64,000 nucleotides of DNA from Mycobacterium ostraviense (GCF_002705925.1 NZ_NKRE01000001.1:1298824-1362823), one strand, 5' to 3'; positions 20,784 through 29,145 are shown, counted from the stretch's first letter. The notes: generated by a model not told the origin, from the letters alone. Made by a program: numbers and translations.

Positions 20784-21097
20784 GTCGCGGTCATGGGGCG
20801 AGCAGCCTGTCGACGCGGCCACGCCGACGCAGCCGGGTGGCCGTGAGCGACCGGTGATCGGGCGCTGCGCGGTCGCGTCGAAGCCCTTCTACGCCAACAA
20901 TGCCGGGCTGAGTCGCGGCCTTGCCGGACGCTTTCCGCATCAAGCGCACCCGACTGCGGCCAAGGGTGCGCCTCCGCCAGCGGATTCCATTGCTCAACCT
21001 CCTAAAAACACCACGCTGTTGGGTGCTTTGGCGATAGCATCTGATGCGGCGGAATCGCCAACTACGGGTGCGGTCCAGCAAACGAAAGGCACGGTCG
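20784..21097. other. Interval without a recognisable gene
   Basis: Open frames here on both strands are Arg-rich and lack family features, so I take them as chance. The last ~60 bp (GCGATAGCATCTG, CCAGCAAACGAAAGGCACGG) resemble the leader of the second small lipoprotein gene near 21550-21616 and are probably its promoter and ribosome binding site. Confidence 0.4.
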
Positions 21098-21241
21098 ATG
21101 AGGGCAAAAGAGACCAGCAGGACGGTGCAGGCGGTCAAGACGGTGGTCGTAGTACTGGCCGCGGCATTCGCGGTGCTGGCGGCCGGGTGCGCCGCTGAGC
21201 GCGAGCCTGTCAACCCCATTTCGAGCGTGGTGCCACAGTAG
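21098..21241 (+). CDS. Very small lipoprotein-like peptide, copy 1
   Basis: This 47-residue frame (MRAKETSRTVQAVKTVVVVL...) has a basic N-terminus, a hydrophobic segment and a canonical lipobox VLAAGC, leaving a mature peptide of only about 17 residues ending SSVVPQ. AAAGGCACGG before the ATG is shared with a second frame 519 bp downstream that has the same N-terminal design. Conservation of leader and layout supports a real gene. Function unknown; it would be exported and lipid-anchored. Confidence 0.55.
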   Translation: MRAKETSRTVQAVKTVVVVLAAAFAVLAAGCAAEREPVNPISSVVPQ

Positions 21242-21616
21242 GGTTGGCCCGCGCCGGGGTTTCGATCACGCCGCCACGCGTACCGGCAATTACAGATTCG
21301 ACCAGCCGAGAATCCGGATCTCGGCGACAGTTTGCGACATACGCCGGTGGGGCACTTCGCGTTCGATAACTGACGAGCAGCTGAAGCGCACGCGGACCAG
21401 TCGCATCATGCTCGGCGCGGATAGTCGAAGGCAAGGCGCCGGATACTTTCCCCGGCCCATATCCCTCAAGATCGCTCCGGGCGAGTTTGATTTTTGCGGC
21501 AAGCCAAAACCATTTAGGGCAAAACAGCCCGCCGCGCGCAGCGACGGCATAACATCTGCAGACAGTCATCGTCGGAATTCACATATCTGCACAGCAGCAA
21601 TTGAAAGGCACGGCCG
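21242..21616. other. Spacer between the two small lipoprotein-like genes
   Basis: I see no credible gene in this 375-bp stretch. A 119-residue minus-strand frame (21210-21569) shows no domain, signal or codon pattern. The last 70 bp hold the presumed promoter of copy 2, including CATAACATCTG, similar to GATAGCATCTG before copy 1. Confidence 0.4.
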
Positions 21617-21781
21617 ATGAGTGCAAAAAGCAAAGGGTCCCGGGTAGTTCGGATAGTCGTTGCGGCGCTGATCGCGGCGTTTGCAGCCACCGCGGCGGTG
21701 AGCTGCAACAGCACCGATAACTGCAAGACCACCACATGTACGATTCCGGCGGTGCCGAATCCGAGCGGGTCGTTGGGATAG
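21617..21781 (+). CDS. Very small secreted or lipoprotein-like peptide, copy 2
   Basis: The 54-residue frame begins MSAKSKGSRVVRIVVAALIA and carries a hydrophobic export segment ending AAVSC. The mature part has two further cysteines (DNCKTTTC) and ends NPSGSLG. The leader GAAAGGCACGGCCG matches copy 1 closely (GAAAGGCACGGTCG). The two look like an ancient tandem duplication, although mature sequences have diverged. AVSC is a weaker lipobox than in copy 1, so simple secretion is possible. Confidence 0.5.
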   Translation: MSAKSKGSRVVRIVVAALIAAFAATAAVSCNSTDNCKTTTCTIPAVPNPSGSLG

Positions 21782-21827
21782 GTTCGACGCCCAATGGCTG
21801 CGATCGTAGCGCCGCGGGCGGACCTCG

Positions 21828-22796
21828 TTAGCCCACGGAAGCCGCCGACGGCTTGAGCCGAAGGTATGCCTGAATGGTGGTGCCGTTTGCCGTGGTGTGG
21901 GTACGCACCAAATCCGCCATGGCGTTGACCAAAAACAGCCCGCGGCTGGCGGTTGCGCTGGTGCCCGGGAATTCACGTCCAACGAGCGGCTGATCGAACC
22001 GTCCGCCGTCGCGCGCCTCGCAGACCAGATGCTCATCATGCCGCCAGAAGGCAAGCTGGCATGCCCCGTCGGCATATTGCAGGCTGTTGGTGGCCAGCTC
22101 GGTGGTGATCAATCGCAAATCCTCCAGGCCGTCTTGCGACAGTCCGACCCATCCGGCGTAGTCCACGGCGAACGAACGCGCACGCCGCAGGTCGGTGCTT
22201 TCGCGCACCAAGTAGGTCACAGCGCCCGGGTTACGCGGTAGCGGCTGATTGCAGCGCGCCAACGTCTCATCCGGGGCGTAATCGGCACTGTGATAAGCCG
22301 ACCCGCATTTCCACAACAACGGATGGGTGGCACGGGCGTCCGCCAGCAATTCGTCGTCGAGCCGCTCGGCGTCGTAGAGACACAACCCCATCACGCTGTG
22401 CGGTGCGAACGCCCGGTTGACCAATGCCTCGTGCTGCATACACGCCACACACTCGTCCGCGGTGCGGCCGGGCCAGACGAGTTGGCTGACGATCCGCACC
22501 CGCCGATCGGCGTATTTGGCCGCGAAGGAACTCGCTGTGGCCAGGAATCGGCCCGGATTGCGTGCGGCGCGGGAGATATCGATCATGCGCAGCTCCGCTG
22601 TAGCGGTACCGCGGGCACCCAGTTCGCTGCGCAGCACTGCCAGCCGGTCCGCTGGTACCGCGACCAGAACCGGCTCCCCGAGCGCCAACCCGTCGGCGAC
22701 GAAGCGTCCGACGAAATCCAGATACTCCCGCTGGGAGTGGTACAGCAGCGCGGAATGCACGAAGCCTCGTCGCTCGGTTTCCGTGCCAGTCGTCAT
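21828..22796 (-). CDS. MEDS-domain / anti-sigma HATPase regulator
   Basis: This 322-aa protein starts at ATG 22796. Residues about 8-170 resemble a MEDS (DcmR-type sensory) domain: GFVHSALLYHSQREYLDFV, then MIDISRAARNPGRF and VRIVSQLVWPGRTADE. Residues about 200-315 resemble an RsbW-like ATPase with N-box LRLITTELATNSLQYADG and a degenerate later motif TASRGLFLVNAMADLV. Such proteins usually act as anti-sigma factors or two-domain stress sensors. No sigma factor or anti-anti-sigma gene is adjacent here; the SpoIIAA-like gene at 46 kb is far away. The partner is unknown. Confidence 0.75.
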   Translation of the reverse strand: MTTGTETERRGFVHSALLYHSQREYLDFVGRFVADGLALGEPVLVAVPADRLAVLRSELGARGTATAELRMIDISRAARNPGRFLATASSFAAKYADRRVRIVSQLVWPGRTADECVACMQHEALVNRAFAPHSVMGLCLYDAERLDDELLADARATHPLLWKCGSAYHSADYAPDETLARCNQPLPRNPGAVTYLVRESTDLRRARSFAVDYAGWVGLSQDGLEDLRLITTELATNSLQYADGACQLAFWRHDEHLVCEARDGGRFDQPLVGREFPGTSATASRGLFLVNAMADLVRTHTTANGTTIQAYLRLKPSAASVG

Positions 22797-22906
22797 GTCA
22801 GCGCTCCCGCCCCTGCGCCGGCACCCGTGCTGGACCGGCTTTTCGTTCAGGTAAGCATGTACCCGCCAGGGGTGTTGATTATGCGCGAATTTGGCTCGAC
22901 CGAGTT

Positions 22907-24364
22907 CTACAGCCACCACGTCGTCGCCGCGTCCAGATGGCGACGGATGCGGTAGCGGGCCAGGCTGTCGTCGCCGGCGCGGATCGCCTGCAGAATCCGC
23001 AGGTGGGCGTGTTCGACGGCGGCGACGTCGGCTGCGGTCGGTGGCTGCCCTCCGGTGCTGGACCAGTGCCGGCGAAAAAGTTCGGCGATTATCCGCAGAA
23101 ACAGCTCCAGCAGCGCGTTGCCGGCCAGCTGAGCCAGGCCGATATGGAACCGGAATTCCTCGGCCACGGCCTTACGCATTTCGCCTGCTGCCTCGTCGGC
23201 GGCGAAATCCGTGGACGGGTCCAGCGTGTCGAGCATGGCCGCCACCTCGGGCTCGTTACGAAGCTGCGCGACTTTCGCCACGTTGGCGATCTCGATCGCA
23301 TCCCCCACGCAGCGTAGGTCTTCACGACTCGGCTTGCGGTACTGCAGGTACAGCGCGATGGTGTCGATGCTGGCCTGCGCCTGGGGCCGAGTGACGACCA
23401 GCCCACCGCCGGGTCCTCGGCGCATGTGGGCGATCGTGTGGTATTCCAGCAGCCGCACCGCTTCCCGCAGCACCGCGCGGCTCACGCGATAACGTTCCAG
23501 CAGCGCAGCCTCGGTTCCGAAAACCGCGTCGACCTGCCAACCGCTGGCGGCGATGTCGTCGGCGATCGCGGCGGCCAGCACTTCGGCGAGCTTGCCGCGG
23601 GGCGCCTCGGGGTCCAGCCGCCGTACCTGCCGGGGCCGTGCCCCTGACCTATCACCGCGCTGATGCCGCTGCAGCCAGGCGGTCACCGCCTGCACGTGCC
23701 GCTCGCTGAGCGCCTTGGCGCGCGCGGAATCTCCGGCGGTGACTGCCGCGGCGATTCCCGAATGGTCGTGGTACAGCCGGTCCAGCGCCTCCAGCGCCTC
23801 GGTCGCCGAGTCGGTCCGCGAGGACAGCGCGTAGCGCCTGGTCAGTCGCATCGAGACTTCGATAAACAGCTGTAGGACAGGGTTTTTCGATTGCCGTGCG
23901 ACCGCCACATGGAACTCGTCGCGCGCGGCGGGCAACCCCGGCTGCTGCTGCTCCGCACCCAACACCGCCCGCAGCCGCTCGATTCCGGCTTCGTCGATCT
24001 GTTCGGCGGCAAGAGCGGCGGCCAGCGGCTCGAGCACCAGACGCGCCTCGAGCAGGTCATCCAGGGTAGTGCCCCGGTATTCGAGATAGATGACGACCGC
24101 GCGGGTCGCCGGTCCGGCATCGGGTGCACAGACGAGCAGGCCGCCGTTGGGTCCGCGGCGCATCCGCGCCACCTGATGGTGCTCGACGAGCCGAACGGCT
24201 TCGCGCAGCACCGATCGGCTGGCGCCGTATCGCTTTTGCAGAGCGCCTTCCGAGCCCAGCGACGCCCCGACTGGCCAGCCGCGGCGGACGACCTCGGTCT
24301 CGATGCAGCGGGCAATCTGCGCGGCTCGCTTGTCGGTCCGGGCTGCCGGTGGCTCTACACTCAA
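22907..24364 (-). CDS. Double GntR/FadR-type regulator (Rv3060c-like)
   Basis: A 485-aa protein built of two full GntR-FadR units. The first winged helix (about 12-78) has RYGASRSVLREAVRLVEHHQ and ARMRRGPNGGLLV. The second (about 255-320) has RYRVSRAVLREAVRLLEYHT and AHMRRGPGGGLVV. Each is followed by an FCD-type helical ligand domain. One chain would thus carry a pseudo-dimer of DNA-binding heads. The start appears to be TTG 24364. It lies beside thiolase and fadE22 genes, suggesting control by an acyl-CoA or organic acid (inference). Confidence 0.9.
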   Translation of the reverse strand: MSVEPPAARTDKRAAQIARCIETEVVRRGWPVGASLGSEGALQKRYGASRSVLREAVRLVEHHQVARMRRGPNGGLLVCAPDAGPATRAVVIYLEYRGTTLDDLLEARLVLEPLAAALAAEQIDEAGIERLRAVLGAEQQQPGLPAARDEFHVAVARQSKNPVLQLFIEVSMRLTRRYALSSRTDSATEALEALDRLYHDHSGIAAAVTAGDSARAKALSERHVQAVTAWLQRHQRGDRSGARPRQVRRLDPEAPRGKLAEVLAAAIADDIAASGWQVDAVFGTEAALLERYRVSRAVLREAVRLLEYHTIAHMRRGPGGGLVVTRPQAQASIDTIALYLQYRKPSREDLRCVGDAIEIANVAKVAQLRNEPEVAAMLDTLDPSTDFAADEAAGEMRKAVAEEFRFHIGLAQLAGNALLELFLRIIAELFRRHWSSTGGQPPTAADVAAVEHAHLRILQAIRAGDDSLARYRIRRHLDAATTWWL

Positions 24365-24386
24365 TGGAGCTGCCCCACAATGAGAT

Positions 24387-25580
24387 TCAGCATGTCAGCA
24401 GCATGCATCCCGCCACCGGACCGCCGCCCACCGACACCACGCCGACCTCCGGGCGCTGAGCCACCTGCCGCTCCCCCGCCTCGCCGCGCAACTGCAGACA
24501 TCCCTCGTGCAACGCCCAGTAGCCGTGCATGCGCCCCGCCGAAAGTTGGCCCCCGTAGGTGTTCAACGGCAGCTCGCCGTCACGGGCGATCCGCGCCCCG
24601 CCCTCGACGAACGGGCCGGCGTCGCCGTCGGCGCAGCTACCCAGCGCCTCCAGCCAGGCAAGGGTCAGGAACGTAAAGCCGTCGTACAGCTGGGCGACGT
24701 CCAGGTCGGCCGGTGTCAGTTCGGTCCGCGACCACATCTGCGCCGCCGCGTCCGACATCGCCATCTTGGGATAGTCGTCGCGATGAAACCACCCGCCGGC
24801 GCCGTAGGATCCACCGATCGCCTCGACTGCCACGGCCCGGTGCGGGCAATCGCGGGCATACCCGGCGCTCGAGACCACCACCGCGATGGAGCCGTCAATG
24901 GGCACATCGCAATCCAGCAGCCCGAATGGCGTCGACACCGGCCGCGCGCCCAGATAGTCGGCCATCGTCATCGGTTCGCGGTAGACCGCCAGCGGATTCA
25001 GCGCTGCGTTGCGCCGGCCATTGAGGGCAACCCAGCCCAACTGCTCCTTGGTGGTTCCGTAGAGCTCCATGTGCCGGCGGCAATTCAGCGCCAGCCAGTT
25101 CGCCGCTGAATAGGCGTGTGCGGCAATCAGATCGGTGATGTCGTCCATCGGCCCGACGGCGGGCCGCGGGGTGCCTTCCGGGAGGTCCAGCATCAGCGCC
25201 AACGGCGGGGCCGGTGCATCGTCTTGCGGTTTCACCGGGACGGTGCCGCCCAGCATCTGGATGGTCCGGTAGACCACCACATGCCGGGCGCGCCGCTCGG
25301 CCACCGCCCGGCACGCTGACATCACCGGACTCAGCAAACCGCCCGTGCCGAAGCCGGATCCGCAATCCCCGGCGTCGATCCGCAGCTCGGCGTTGACCTC
25401 GGCAGCGGGGGTGTCGCCCAGGGTCGCGATGCCATCGATGTCGGCGGCGACCAGACCGGCGTCGTCGATAGCGGCCCGCACCGCTTCCATGGTCAACTCG
25501 AGCCCCGGGATGCCGGTGCGCCGGCCGATACGCGAAATGCCGATGCCGGATAAGATCGCGTCTTTCTCGAAATACTTCAC
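24387..25580 (-). CDS. Thiolase-like / Ltp-type lipid transfer enzyme
   Basis: I chose GTG 25580 (VKYFEKDAILSGIGISRIGR), giving 397 aa; an upstream frame to 25616 is possible. The fold markers are those of SCP-x/Ltp2-type thiolases: IDDAGLVAADIDGIATLG, AQLYDGFTF and LNTYGGQLSAGRMHGYW. The classic thiolase active-site Cys near residue 90 appears replaced by DAGDCGSGFGTGG; this branch includes retro-aldolases such as Ltp2. It is divergent from a DUF35 gene, and Ltp-type proteins form complexes with DUF35 proteins. Probable role: carbon-carbon cleavage of an acyl-CoA side chain. Confidence 0.85.
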   Translation of the reverse strand: MKYFEKDAILSGIGISRIGRRTGIPGLELTMEAVRAAIDDAGLVAADIDGIATLGDTPAAEVNAELRIDAGDCGSGFGTGGLLSPVMSACRAVAERRARHVVVYRTIQMLGGTVPVKPQDDAPAPPLALMLDLPEGTPRPAVGPMDDITDLIAAHAYSAANWLALNCRRHMELYGTTKEQLGWVALNGRRNAALNPLAVYREPMTMADYLGARPVSTPFGLLDCDVPIDGSIAVVVSSAGYARDCPHRAVAVEAIGGSYGAGGWFHRDDYPKMAMSDAAAQMWSRTELTPADLDVAQLYDGFTFLTLAWLEALGSCADGDAGPFVEGGARIARDGELPLNTYGGQLSAGRMHGYWALHEGCLQLRGEAGERQVAQRPEVGVVSVGGGPVAGCMLLTC

Positions 25581-25600
25581 CTGCACCGTCCGGTAGCCCG

Positions 25601-25627
25601 CGTGTACACGAATCAATAGAGTGTACT
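25601..25627. promoter_or_regulatory. Divergent promoter elements of thiolase/DUF35 pair
   Basis: Within the 56-bp gap lie the perfect palindrome CGTGTACACG (25601-25610) and AGAGTGTACT (25618-25627). The latter 10-mer recurs exactly at 28313-28322, about 60 bp before fadE22. Probable binding site of a shared regulator (inference). Confidence 0.45.
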
Positions 25628-25636
25628 GTATTGGTC

Positions 25637-25975
25637 GTGTCTGGCCAGCCGCTGCTCATCGAGCACTGTGACCACTGCGCACGATGGGTGCATCCGGCGA
25701 CCGGTGAATGCCGAGGCTGCGGCGGGCCGCTGGTGCCACGACCGGTGTCCGGGCGCGGCACGGTGTTCACCTACACGGTCAACTATCACCCGTACAACCC
25801 GGAGATACCGACCCCCTATGTGATTGCGTTGGTGGAACTCAGCGAACAGAGTGGGCTACGTGTTGCCGCCAATATCGTTGGGTGTGAACCGGATTCGGTG
25901 ACCTGCGGAATGCCGGTTCAGGTCATGCCGGAGCAGGGTTCCGGCGGTGCCCCGCTGTTCGAGCCCCGCGCCTAG
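25637..25975 (+). CDS. DUF35 zinc-ribbon/OB-fold acyl-CoA-binding protein
   Basis: The 112-aa protein has the N-terminal zinc ribbon CDHC...CRGC, then an OB-fold with GRGTVFTYTVNYHPYNPEIPTP and a core ending GMPVQVMPEQ. Such proteins (DUF35, the C-terminal half of ChsH2, BbsA) bind acyl-CoA and partner with thiolase-like proteins. The adjacent divergent Ltp-type gene is the obvious partner. Start GTG 25637 was chosen over TTG 25631 because no residues upstream are conserved. A palindrome terminator follows at 26003. Confidence 0.87.
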   Translation: MSGQPLLIEHCDHCARWVHPATGECRGCGGPLVPRPVSGRGTVFTYTVNYHPYNPEIPTPYVIALVELSEQSGLRVAANIVGCEPDSVTCGMPVQVMPEQGSGGAPLFEPRA

Positions 25976-26002
25976 GCCGCGAGCTGGGGGCACCTCCCGC
26001 TT

Positions 26003-26061
26003 GCGAGCAGACGCAAAATCGCCCAAATCCGCGAATTTGGTGCGATTTTGCGTCTGCTCGC
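26003..26061. terminator. Bidirectional palindromic terminator between convergent genes
   Basis: A perfect 20-bp inverted repeat (GCGAGCAGACGCAAAATCGC and its complement at 26042-26061) surrounds a second nested stem CCAAAT/ATTTGG. It lies between convergent DUF35 and fadE22. I recall GAGCAGACGCAAAATCGC as a recurrent intergenic palindrome of M. tuberculosis-type genomes. AAAA/TTTT within the stem could serve as a U-tract for readthrough from either side. Confidence 0.75.
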
Positions 26062-26087
26062 CCACGCGAGCTGCTGCTCGCCGAACC

Positions 26088-28253
26088 CTAGTTGATCAAC
26101 GGATCGCGCGGCATGCCCAGAATCCGCTCGGCGATCTGGTTGCGGGTCACCTCGGAGGTACCCCCCGCGATCGCCATGCCGCGCGCGCCCATGACCATCC
26201 GGCCGACCACCGCACCGGGACCGTCGAGCAGCGCGATCTCGGGTCCCAGCAGCGCCGCCGAGAGGGCGGCGCCTTCGATCATGTGCTCGGCCAGCTTCAG
26301 CTTGGTGACATTGCCTTCCGGTCCCGGGCCGGCACCTTCGACGCTGCGCGCCGCACGACGCAGGTTCAGCAGCCGTAGCGCGTGATCTTCGGACAGGAAG
26401 TATCCGACCCGAACCTCGGCTCCCGCCAACCGATCTGCTCTCCGTTGGGCCAGCTGCACCAGTTTGGCTGCCAGCCCTTCGTAGAAGGACCCACTGCCGC
26501 CGATGCTGACTCGCTCGTTGCCCAGCGTCGCCCGCGCGACCGTCCACCCGGAGTTGGGCGCTCCGACGACGTCCTCGTCGGGAACGAACACGTCGTTGAA
26601 GAACACCTCGTTGAATTCCGAGCCGCCGGTGATCTGTCGCAGCGGGCGCACCTCGACGCCGGGCGATTTCATGTCGATGATCACCGTGGTGATGCCGGCG
26701 TGCTTGGGGACGTCGGGGTCGGTGCGCACGGTGGCCAGGCCACGGGCGCAATACTGGGCCCCGCTGGTCCACACCTTCTGCCCGTTGATCTTCCAGCCGC
26801 CGTCCACCCGGGTGGCGCGGGTCTTGACCGACGCCGCGTCCGAGCCGGCGTCGGGCTCGGAGAACAACTGGCACCAGATTTCTTCCTGCCGCAGCGCCTT
26901 CTCCACGAATCTTTCGATTTGCCAAGGTGTTCCATGCTGGATCAGGGTCAGGATCACCCAGCCAGTGATCGAGTAGTCCGGGCGTTTGATGCCGGCCTTG
27001 CCGAACTCCTCCTCGATCACCAACTGCTCTACCGCATCCGCGGCGCGGCCCCACGGTTTGGGCCAGTGCGGCATCACGTACCCGGTCTCGATCAGCTTGT
27101 CCAGTTGCGCCTTCTTGTCCAGAGCCGCGATCTCGGCGGCGTCGGCGCGGATCCGGGTGCGCAACTCTTCGGCCTCGGGCGGCAGGTCCAGGCTGTTGGC
27201 GCGGGTGTCCCCGGCCGCGGTGCGATCGAAAACATCGCGGGCCGGCGCGTCTCCACCCAACAATCCAGCGGTCACCAGTGCCCGGCGCAGGTGCAGATGG
27301 GCGTCGTGCTCCCAGGTGAACCCGATGCCGCCGTGCACCTGGATATTGAGCTCGGCGTTGCGCGCATAGGCCGGAAACGCCAGCGCCGCGGCCACCGCCG
27401 CGATCAGACGGAACTGTTCTTCATCTTCGGATGCCGCGCGGGCGGCATCCCACACCGCGGCAATGCCGGACTCCACCGCCACCAACATGTTGGCGCAATG
27501 ATGTTTGACCGCTTGGAAAGTCGCGATGGTGCGGCCGAATTGCTGACGCACCTTGGCGTAGCCGACGGCGGCGTCGACGCAGTCGGCCGCGCCGCCGACC
27601 GCCTCGGCGGCCAGCAACGTCCGGGCCCGCGCCAGCGCCGATTCGCGTGCTCCCGCCACGATGTCGTCGGCGTTGACGCTCACTTGGGTCAGCCGAACGC
27701 GCCCGGAACGCCGGGTGGGATCGAGGTTTTCCGGCACGTCTATCGACACACCCGCCCGGCCGCGGTCGAGGACCAGCACGTCGTCGCCGGCCGTCACCAG
27801 CAGCAGATCAGCCAGCCCGGCACCCAGGACCACGCCCGCCTCGCCGTCGGCGACGCCATCGGTGACCTGCACCCGGCTGTCGAGACCGACGCCGGCGGTG
27901 ACGGTTCCGTCGATCAGGCCCGGCAGCAGCCGGGCTTTCTGCTCGGCGGTGCCCTCGTTGGCGATCACCGCCGACGCGATGACGGTGGGCACGAACGGTC
28001 CCGGCGCCACCGCGCGGCCGAGTTCTTCGATCACTACCACGAGTTCGGGCAACCCGTAGCCGGAGCCGCCGTGCTCTTCGTCGATGTGCAGACCCAGCCA
28101 GCCGAGTTCGACCAGCTGCGGCCAAAAGGGCGGTCGCTGTTCCTCGGCCGCGTCGAGCAGTGACCGCGCTGCCCAGCGGGCCTTCTGGGCCGTCAGAAAC
28201 CCGCGGGCTACCTCGGCGAGTTCGCGGTGGTCGTCGGTGAGTGCGATACCCAT
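26088..28253 (-). CDS. fadE22: Fused double acyl-CoA dehydrogenase
   Basis: This 721-aa protein, twice normal acyl-CoA dehydrogenase length, starts at ATG 28253 after GAGGAGG. The N-half (to about 340) has ELGWLGLHIDEEHGGSGYGL and ends with VHGGIGFTWEHDAHL. The C-half has QLFSEPDAGSDAAS, KTRATRVDGGWKINGQKVWT and a C-terminal GGTSEVTRNQIAERILG. Fused pairs resemble heteromeric mycobacterial FadE pairs that handle steroid or branched acyl-CoAs. Size equals M. tuberculosis FadE22 as I recall it. AGAGTGTACT lies about 60 bp upstream of the start. Confidence 0.93.
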   Translation of the reverse strand: MGIALTDDHRELAEVARGFLTAQKARWAARSLLDAAEEQRPPFWPQLVELGWLGLHIDEEHGGSGYGLPELVVVIEELGRAVAPGPFVPTVIASAVIANEGTAEQKARLLPGLIDGTVTAGVGLDSRVQVTDGVADGEAGVVLGAGLADLLLVTAGDDVLVLDRGRAGVSIDVPENLDPTRRSGRVRLTQVSVNADDIVAGARESALARARTLLAAEAVGGAADCVDAAVGYAKVRQQFGRTIATFQAVKHHCANMLVAVESGIAAVWDAARAASEDEEQFRLIAAVAAALAFPAYARNAELNIQVHGGIGFTWEHDAHLHLRRALVTAGLLGGDAPARDVFDRTAAGDTRANSLDLPPEAEELRTRIRADAAEIAALDKKAQLDKLIETGYVMPHWPKPWGRAADAVEQLVIEEEFGKAGIKRPDYSITGWVILTLIQHGTPWQIERFVEKALRQEEIWCQLFSEPDAGSDAASVKTRATRVDGGWKINGQKVWTSGAQYCARGLATVRTDPDVPKHAGITTVIIDMKSPGVEVRPLRQITGGSEFNEVFFNDVFVPDEDVVGAPNSGWTVARATLGNERVSIGGSGSFYEGLAAKLVQLAQRRADRLAGAEVRVGYFLSEDHALRLLNLRRAARSVEGAGPGPEGNVTKLKLAEHMIEGAALSAALLGPEIALLDGPGAVVGRMVMGARGMAIAGGTSEVTRNQIAERILGMPRDPLIN

Positions 28254-28312
28254 CAGGGCCTCCTCGCGGCACTGCGCGGCCCGCGCCGTCGCGGGTCCAG
28301 CTGATTTTCTAA

Positions 28313-28322
28313 AGAGTGTACT
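28313..28322. promoter_or_regulatory. AGAGTGTACT motif before fadE22
   Basis: This exact 10-mer also lies in the thiolase/DUF35 divergent promoter (25618-25627). Here it is centred in GAGTGTACTC, which has GAGT/ACTC symmetry. It sits about 60 bp upstream of the fadE22 start, in the gap after the SDR gene (28357). Candidate shared operator. Confidence 0.42.
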
Positions 28323-28356
28323 CAATGCCCGGCGCGGGCCCGGCCGGCTCGGTTGG

Positions 28357-29124
28357 TTACTTGGGCGCGAACCGCTGGCCGGCGTCCAGGCGGATGCACT
28401 GGCCATTGAGCATCGGGTTGTCCACGATGGCCGCCGCCAGCTTTGCGTACTCGATGGGCCGGCCCATCCGCTTCGGGAAGGCCGCGTCTTTGACCAGCTG
28501 GGCCGCCATCTCGTGGGGAACCATGGCGGTCAGCCCGGTCAGGAACAGGCTCGGCGCGATGGCCAGCACCCGGATTCCCATCGACCCCAGGTCACGGGCC
28601 ATGGTCAGGCACATGCCGGCGATCGCGGCCTTGGCGGCGGTGTAGGCGACCTGCCCGATCTGGCCCTCGAAGGCCGCGATGGATGCGGTGTTGATGATGA
28701 CGCCGCGCTCTCCTGTTTCGGGGTCTTCCGGGTCGTTCTTGGCCATGTGCGCGGCCGCCAGCCGGCTGATATTGAAGGTGGCGATGAGGTTGAGATCGAT
28801 GACCGACTGGAAGGATTCGAGGTCGTGGGGGCCGGATTTGGTCAGGGTCCGCTTGGCGATGCCGCCGCCCGCGGTCGTCACCGCGACATGCAGGCCGCCG
28901 AGGTTGTCGACCGCCGTGTGCAAGGTCTCTTCGGTTCCGGTGAAGTCGGTGACGTCGACCGGGTAGAACGCGCCGCCGAGCCCCTCGGCAACGGCCTTGC
29001 CGTCGGAGTTCTCGCGGTCGAGCACCGCGACATGCGCGCCACGTTGAGCCAGCAACTCGGCGGTGGCCCGACCCATCCCCGACGCACCGCCGATGACGAC
29101 GACCTTCTTGCCGCTGATCTCCAT
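28357..29124 (-). CDS. SDR, 3-hydroxyacyl-CoA dehydrogenase (HSD17B10-like)
   Basis: This 255-aa SDR has the NAD site GGASGMGRAT, the acidic LDRENSD after strand 2 favouring NAD, and the active site NTASIAAFEGQIGQVAYTAAK. The tail NGQCIRLDAGQRFAPK is typical of type II 3-hydroxyacyl-CoA dehydrogenases. It would follow FadE22 and a hydratase in beta-oxidation and precede the thiolase-like step. It ends 44 bp before the fadE22 promoter motif and is divergent from ligB. Confidence 0.88.
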   Translation of the reverse strand: MEISGKKVVVIGGASGMGRATAELLAQRGAHVAVLDRENSDGKAVAEGLGGAFYPVDVTDFTGTEETLHTAVDNLGGLHVAVTTAGGGIAKRTLTKSGPHDLESFQSVIDLNLIATFNISRLAAAHMAKNDPEDPETGERGVIINTASIAAFEGQIGQVAYTAAKAAIAGMCLTMARDLGSMGIRVLAIAPSLFLTGLTAMVPHEMAAQLVKDAAFPKRMGRPIEYAKLAAAIVDNPMLNGQCIRLDAGQRFAPK

Positions 29125-29145
29125 CCCGGACCTCCCTGTAGTGGC

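Noticed and set aside
20767..21219. Overlapping frames of 140 residues on both strands downstream of cyp136
   Set aside because: Arg/Ser/Pro-rich composition, no domain, and they cover the leader of the small lipoprotein-like gene.
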